NCBI GenBank assembly: GCA_020637445.1
Contig: JACJVZ010000001.1
Span: forward strand, 1,488,001 to 1,552,000
Origin: Calditrichota bacterium
Lineage (GTDB): Bacteria > Electryoneota > RPQS01
DNA length: 64,000 nt
Direction of reading: 5' to 3'
In this document: piece by piece, positions 60,801 to 64,000 of the stretch
Layout: each line of letters begins with the position of its first letter
Numbering within the stretch: the first letter of the stretch is position 1
The notes under the pieces: model-generated
What the model saw: the letters and a program-made list of their open reading frames with translations, nothing else
What the model was told of the DNA's origin: nothing
Databases searched by the model: none
Translations under genes and position numbers: made by a program

Positions 60801-61027
60801 CCGCGACTCTGCAAGTAGTCGAAGTCGCCGGGCAAGGCTGCGACCAAGACTCCGGGTTCTTCGTCTTTGGGCAGAATATCGAGACGATCGTCATTAAGCA
60901 GCAGCTTTTCGTGGGCGGCGTCATGACCGAAGACTCTGATCAGGGCGTGGTGCGGAATGTTGGTGGCAGCTTGGGCCAGCAACGTGCCGAAAATGAGGAC
61001 CAAAAGCGTGGACAACAAGCGAAACAT
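57821..61027 (-). CDS. Secreted M14 zinc carboxypeptidase (carboxypeptidase T-like), multidomain
   Basis: 1068 residues. Signal peptide (about 1-21), N-terminal pro-like region (to about 100), then the M14 domain with zinc ligands His167 and Glu170 (ALHHAREPAAME), His297 (NYHTYSNLILYPWG) and catalytic Glu378 (TTEVGGPSDG); VDLNRNYGFNWGYD is also typical. Then a CARDB-like domain (410-535), a MAM/jelly-roll domain (537-685), a beta-sandwich repeat (690-735), a module at about 740-920 shared with the adjacent subtilase, and a C-terminal FN3-like domain. ATG at 61027 has GAGG six bases upstream and is preferred to 61039. No type IX sorting domain recognised. Confidence 0.92.
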   Translation of the reverse strand: MFRLLSTLLVLIFGTLLAQAATNIPHHALIRVFGHDAAHEKLLLNDDRLDILPKDEEPGVLVAALPGDFDYLQSRGYGWDVVHQDLEEFYARRLASNDHLDLMGGYKTYSEINAALDVMHANYPNITTAKFSIGQTLEGREIYCIKISDNPDVDEDEIELFYNALHHAREPAAMEVLFLFMDQLTSQYGIDPDLTYLVDNREFYFVPCVNVDGYVYNETTNSNGGGMWRKNRRNNGTSYGVDLNRNYGFNWGYDNSGSSPTPSSETYRGIEAFSEPETQVMRDFVNSRNFIVAMNYHTYSNLILYPWGVQAYEGGFCPDNDIFHTMADSMRIYIQQVNGANYTIGPPWAVLYGVNGDANDWCYGEQTTKPKIFSFTTEVGGPSDGFWPPQNRIAPLAQENLPANIFVARYAENLIPPDYQVRRILQNQDEQSGNGNGVVEPGELMSLTFTLKNTGAQNLGVLSGTLTTSTPNVSVTNGVTSWPATSPGDSADNSSEFVLSVAGGFSSPGAIACQLHLTSGEGLDTTLSVTAVVGSPSFFDDVESGDNGWISDGLGTPWHVSTRQAVSPTHSWYSGSESTGLYSASSNIILTSPEILLGDNAVLTFSQRYLLEFGYDYGFVELIDAEGTHQIAGPYTGSSGGFQTVSIPLTQYAPGSMIQIQFRQVTDVAVEDEGWYVDDIYVGPPPNISTTPTSVSVGVAPDDIVEQTVVVENSGGSDLVYSVMFQNGTAVTDTGGPDAFGYRWQDSNDPCGPIYSWLPISNQGTQLTWGTGEGDQSRGPFALPFDFPFYGQEYSQLWVNANGWISFVDGSSQAYLNESLPSSNAPAAAIFPWWDDLKPQDAGSNVRFWENGVDSVAVHFENVHAGTSPNQGTYNFQLLLTARGEARVFYGDMGTIRLTSATIGIQNADKTVGLTALNNQAGIANFESRRFALGPRWVSVFPTSGIVAPNSVDTLRLSFLGAELCGDPSLSGLLIMSNDPDNSPLTIPIEATSQVQLPAPLDLTILPDGDDIQLQWAAVPGASTYQVEYFTEFGGLSTIVGTPATNSFTHVNVLQTYAVGYYSVRALP

Positions 61028-61040
61028 GAGACACCTCATA

Positions 61041-64000
61041 TCATCGTATATTCAGTTTATGTTTTGACAAGGGAGAAGTATTTTGAGCGGATTCATCCGG
61101 AGAGCCGGGCGCGTTTGCACCCGTCAAGGTCACGGCATAGATACGTTCGAGGTCTACCGGACGAATGAAAGTCCAATACGTGTCGGCAACAGCTTCGACA
61201 AAGGCAACAAACGTCGTATCATTCGGCAGAGCGGTCCAGATATCGTAACTGCCCAGCGGATGCGAGTGCCAATGAAGACTCAGAGAATCACCGGCGGCAA
61301 AGAGGACAGTGCGGGGTTCAAACGGAGTTCCGCCCTGCATAGACACTGCAAACTCTGTCACGGCAGCGGCAGGATCGGAGGATTCGATGTGCAGCGGCAA
61401 GGCCATGAGTCCCTGCTCGACCGAATTGTTTGCTACGCGAACCCGGATTTCGTTGACGCCAAACGGATCCACAACACCGCTGGAACCGGAAAGAATACGG
61501 ACGGAAGAAGCCGAAGTGTCAGGTCGAATGATCCTGACGGTCATAAGACTGTCGACGAGCGTGCCGTTGTAAGAGAGTTCGAGATATTCCCCGACGAGAC
61601 CGCCTTTGATGCCGACCGTTTTGAGATTGACAGACGACCGCATATGTTCGTAGACGAAATCTACGGAACCGTCCGGATAAAGAATAGCTTGGAAGGTGAG
61701 GTTGAAGCCGGGCAGTTCGCCATAGGGCCGGATCTCATTCCACTGCACAATCAAGCGGTTGTTGGCCTGATCATAGTACTCAAAGATTTCACCGGAGGCT
61801 TGCGGATTCAGGTCCGTCCAGAACGGCGCAATTGCATAGTAGGGGTCGCGTTCGTAGTTGAGATGGTCGTTGATGTAGTTTTTCGAATTCGACCAAAAGC
61901 TGATGAAGCCGTTGGAACAAACGCTGTACCTTTTGAAGGTGCGGTCGTAGAGCGGGAACTCAAACGGCAACGGGAGCGGGAAAGAAGTGGTATCGTCAAG
62001 CGCGATGCCGAGATTCGTACCGAAAGACTGGATGTCAACAAAATCGTAGTGGACACTCGTATCATTGTGCGAAGTGCGCCACGCATATCCGTAGATATCC
62101 GGCAGCCAGTCATCGAGTTGAGCGTCTCTCCGTTCGACCCGCGACGGGACGTGGCCTTTGGGATAGACCGGATAAACAGTATTGGGCGAATGGGCGCGCT
62201 GAGTTTGGCTCACTTGGTCGTTTGGTTCAGCGGACGCAGAATAGGCGAGCGGTGCGCTGCCAAGATTGTGGATGAACAAGGACGTGTCGACGGATTGCCC
62301 CGGATCCAATGCAAGCGAGAGAGTGGCAGGCTCCAAGACCAGCGAGGGAACTCCGGATGAAAGTTGTTCATCGGCGATGCGGATGGCTAATTCTTCTTCC
62401 ACAGGAACTGCATAAGTTTCCCATGTGCCGTTGTATCCGTAGCGGACGTAACCGTCACCTGAAGCGCGGTCTATTCCTATCGTGCAGCTGTTGATTCGGG
62501 GGACGAGTCCATAGCGGAACTCCATGACGTTGTTGCCGCTCTGAGTGGGTACGACGGCTTGGTCATAGATGATCAATTGGAAACTTGCACTGTCCGTCGG
62601 GGGTGGAACTGATATGAAGTAAGGAACTTCGTGCCACTCGAACGTGTATGTGCCGCGCGCGGGATCGTAGTCGGAGAGAATTTGACCACCGAGGTTGTCA
62701 CTGAAGTCATCCCAAAACGGAAAGAGCGCCGGAGTCAGGTTGTACGGCAGGGGCAAATTATTGAAGGCCGTAGCAAGTCTTAGAAAACTGACAATTCCGT
62801 TTGAGTTCAGGAAGATCCGGTCGTAAGATTGACCGTAATACGTGACGGTGAACGGCAGCGCGAGCGGGACATGTCCGTCGTCGGGTAAATTGTGGATGAT
62901 GCCGCGTCCGCCTTCAGATGGGGAAACTGATTGATATCCGGGCGAAGGCCCGGCGGGATCGTTGCTGTCGCACAAGAAATAGCCGTAGGGATCTTCGGGC
63001 GAACATTGGAAGGCCGGATTGAGTGGAAGAACAACTTCGATATCCGTGATCGCACCAGCGAAGATCTGAACGTCGGGAACTTCGGTTGAGCCGCACGTTC
63101 CGCTGGAACACGCGACGACATAGGTTCCGGGATTCAGGGTCATGGTGAACCGGCCGTTTCCGTCGGTAATCACGGTGGGCGCACTGCCATCGGCGACGTC
63201 AACATAGGCACCAACGGCGGGAATGCCGCGACAATCGATGACATTGCCCGAAAGAATGCCTTGTGCGGTCGCGGTCAATGTCAATGTAACGTAGGACGTG
63301 TCATTCGGCAGGATATCCACGTTAGCGGTTTGCGGCAGGTATCCGTCGGCAATAACTTGCAGATCGAAGGGAAGGAACGCAGGCAACGGCAGGAGAAATT
63401 CGCCGGCTGAGTTGGAATGGGTATTTTGGGGGTGATTGACCAAGTCAACTTCCGCGGCGATTCCCGTGCCGAATTGATCTTGGACATGTCCGCGCACCCA
63501 ACCCAGTCCCGTGAGCGCGGCCTGACAGGCCATGTAGGCATCGAGCATTCCGTATCCCGATTGATTGTCCAAACCGGGTTGATCGACGTCAACCGCCGTT
63601 AACATCAATAATTCGAGCAACGAATCGGGCGGCAGCAGCGGGTTTGCTTCAATCATCAAAGCGATTGTTCCGGCGGCGAGCGGAGCGGAAAACGACGTTC
63701 CACTGCTTGAGGCAAAGGAAGTTCCGAGATAAGTGGAACGCACGTTGCGGGCAGGAGCAATTAGCTCGGGCTTGATTCTGAGGATGGGGTCTTCCGAACA
63801 GGGAGTTGGCCCACGGCTGGACGAAACCCAAACGGAATCGATCACACTGTCCCATCCACCGACACAGAAACCTGAAACGAGATTGTCCGCACGATTGGCT
63901 GGATTTCGAATGGTTCCGGCGGGCGGGCCTTCGTTACCGGCAGACCACAGAACGGCAATCCCTGCGGCCTCGGCCAAGTCCATGGATTGGAACAGCACAT
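61041..64000 (-). CDS. Secreted S8 subtilisin-family protease, multidomain (partial, 5' end outside window)
   Basis: The frame is open to the right edge; 985 codons are visible. The catalytic Asp and His lie outside, but the oxyanion Asn22 (LWSAGNEG) and nucleophile Ser102 (SGTSFSAPLAAGTIALM) are present, numbered from the GTG at 63998. After the protease domain come two carboxypeptidase-regulatory-like domains (about 168-243 and 247-323) and two copies of a beta-rich module (about 337-541 and 636-825) divided by an Ig-like segment; a short final domain follows. It ends 14 bases before the M14 gene start, so S8-M14-ggt form one operon. Confidence 0.9.
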   Translation of the reverse strand, partial: VLFQSMDLAEAAGIAVLWSAGNEGPPAGTIRNPANRADNLVSGFCVGGWDSVIDSVWVSSSRGPTPCSEDPILRIKPELIAPARNVRSTYLGTSFASSSGTSFSAPLAAGTIALMIEANPLLPPDSLLELLMLTAVDVDQPGLDNQSGYGMLDAYMACQAALTGLGWVRGHVQDQFGTGIAAEVDLVNHPQNTHSNSAGEFLLPLPAFLPFDLQVIADGYLPQTANVDILPNDTSYVTLTLTATAQGILSGNVIDCRGIPAVGAYVDVADGSAPTVITDGNGRFTMTLNPGTYVVACSSGTCGSTEVPDVQIFAGAITDIEVVLPLNPAFQCSPEDPYGYFLCDSNDPAGPSPGYQSVSPSEGGRGIIHNLPDDGHVPLALPFTVTYYGQSYDRIFLNSNGIVSFLRLATAFNNLPLPYNLTPALFPFWDDFSDNLGGQILSDYDPARGTYTFEWHEVPYFISVPPPTDSASFQLIIYDQAVVPTQSGNNVMEFRYGLVPRINSCTIGIDRASGDGYVRYGYNGTWETYAVPVEEELAIRIADEQLSSGVPSLVLEPATLSLALDPGQSVDTSLFIHNLGSAPLAYSASAEPNDQVSQTQRAHSPNTVYPVYPKGHVPSRVERRDAQLDDWLPDIYGYAWRTSHNDTSVHYDFVDIQSFGTNLGIALDDTTSFPLPLPFEFPLYDRTFKRYSVCSNGFISFWSNSKNYINDHLNYERDPYYAIAPFWTDLNPQASGEIFEYYDQANNRLIVQWNEIRPYGELPGFNLTFQAILYPDGSVDFVYEHMRSSVNLKTVGIKGGLVGEYLELSYNGTLVDSLMTVRIIRPDTSASSVRILSGSSGVVDPFGVNEIRVRVANNSVEQGLMALPLHIESSDPAAAVTEFAVSMQGGTPFEPRTVLFAAGDSLSLHWHSHPLGSYDIWTALPNDTTFVAFVEAVADTYWTFIRPVDLERIYAVTLTGANAPGSPDESAQNTSPLSKHKLNIR

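Noticed and set aside
59930..61168. 412-codon plus-strand open frame opposite the M14 gene
   Set aside because: Antisense to a well-supported multidomain protease with clear catalytic residues; its translation shows no domain, and open antisense frames follow from the codon bias of these genes.
61083..62360. 425-codon plus-strand open frame opposite the S8 gene
   Set aside because: Same reason: shadow of a recognised protease gene, without ribosome-binding site or recognisable domain.
1..64000. CRISPR array, insertion sequence, prophage or toxin-antitoxin locus
   Set aside because: No regularly spaced repeats, transposase, integrase, phage structural gene or paired small toxin/antitoxin genes were found on reading both strands.

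Overview
The window is a gene-dense, circa 55 % GC bacterial chromosome segment with many 1-17 bp gene overlaps. It has about 52 protein genes, two tRNAs and few intergenic gaps. The gene content is that of a rod-shaped bacterium with an outer membrane: MreBCD/RodA/PBP2, a lipoprotein MltD, a predicted outer-membrane barrel, and large exported proteins. A GWxTD-domain protein and a secreted beta-propeller protein with a FlgD-like C-terminal domain point to the FCB superphylum, in particular poorly cultured lineages such as KSB1, Zixibacteria, Calditrichota or Electryoneota. The readable promoters are E. coli-like (TTGACA-N17-TATATT and similar) and do not look like the divergent Bacteroidota consensus. 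The phylum assignment is inference.

Layout. 1-26,146, all minus strand: rodA (cut by the window edge), mrdA, mreD, mreC, mreB, a small unknown gene, purH, purN, an S66 LD-carboxypeptidase, the GWxTD protein, rimO, dnaE, murA, recN, the propeller protein, ribH, ftsY, nadK, xseB, xseA, a 31-residue basic ribosome-associated protein with a TTG start, an HU/IHF-type protein and mltD. 26,448-39,896, plus strand: yggS, a DivIVA-like gene, a purine nucleoside phosphorylase, a 339-bp intergenic stretch built of repeats, ileS, a TraR/DksA-like protein, lspA, rluD, secD, secF, purA, tRNA-Lys, an HD-GYP protein and a small FlgM-like ORF. 39,944-45,824, minus: rsmE, the barrel protein, clpX, clpP, tig, tRNA-Leu. 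45,966-47,120, plus: an MFS transporter. 47,199-64,000, minus: fbp, a HAD phosphatase, tryptophanase, a GT-C membrane glycosyltransferase, a degenerate PdxJ-like protein, coaD, an RsbW-like kinase, a GAF-SpoIIE phosphatase, two STAS proteins, an XRE regulator, gamma-glutamyltransferase, a secreted M14 carboxypeptidase and a secreted S8 subtilase (cut by the right edge).

How the parts may work together. The left third combines cell elongation, peptidoglycan metabolism, purine synthesis and DNA replication/repair. The middle handles translation, membrane protein biogenesis and proteolysis. The right end suggests use of external protein: an S8 endopeptidase, an M14 carboxypeptidase and GGT outside the cytoplasm, and tryptophanase plus fructose-1,6-bisphosphatase inside. 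Between them lies a complete partner-switching signalling set (phosphatase, kinase, two antagonists).

Most interesting points: a PdxJ-like protein with almost all catalytic residues replaced; two tandem STAS antagonists, one with Trp at the phospho-Ser position; a beta-rich module used three times in the two adjacent secreted proteases; a repeat-built intergenic region whose two hairpins show compensating base changes; and a 110-nt out-of-phase overlap between lspA and rluD. No CRISPR array, insertion sequence, prophage or defence island is visible.
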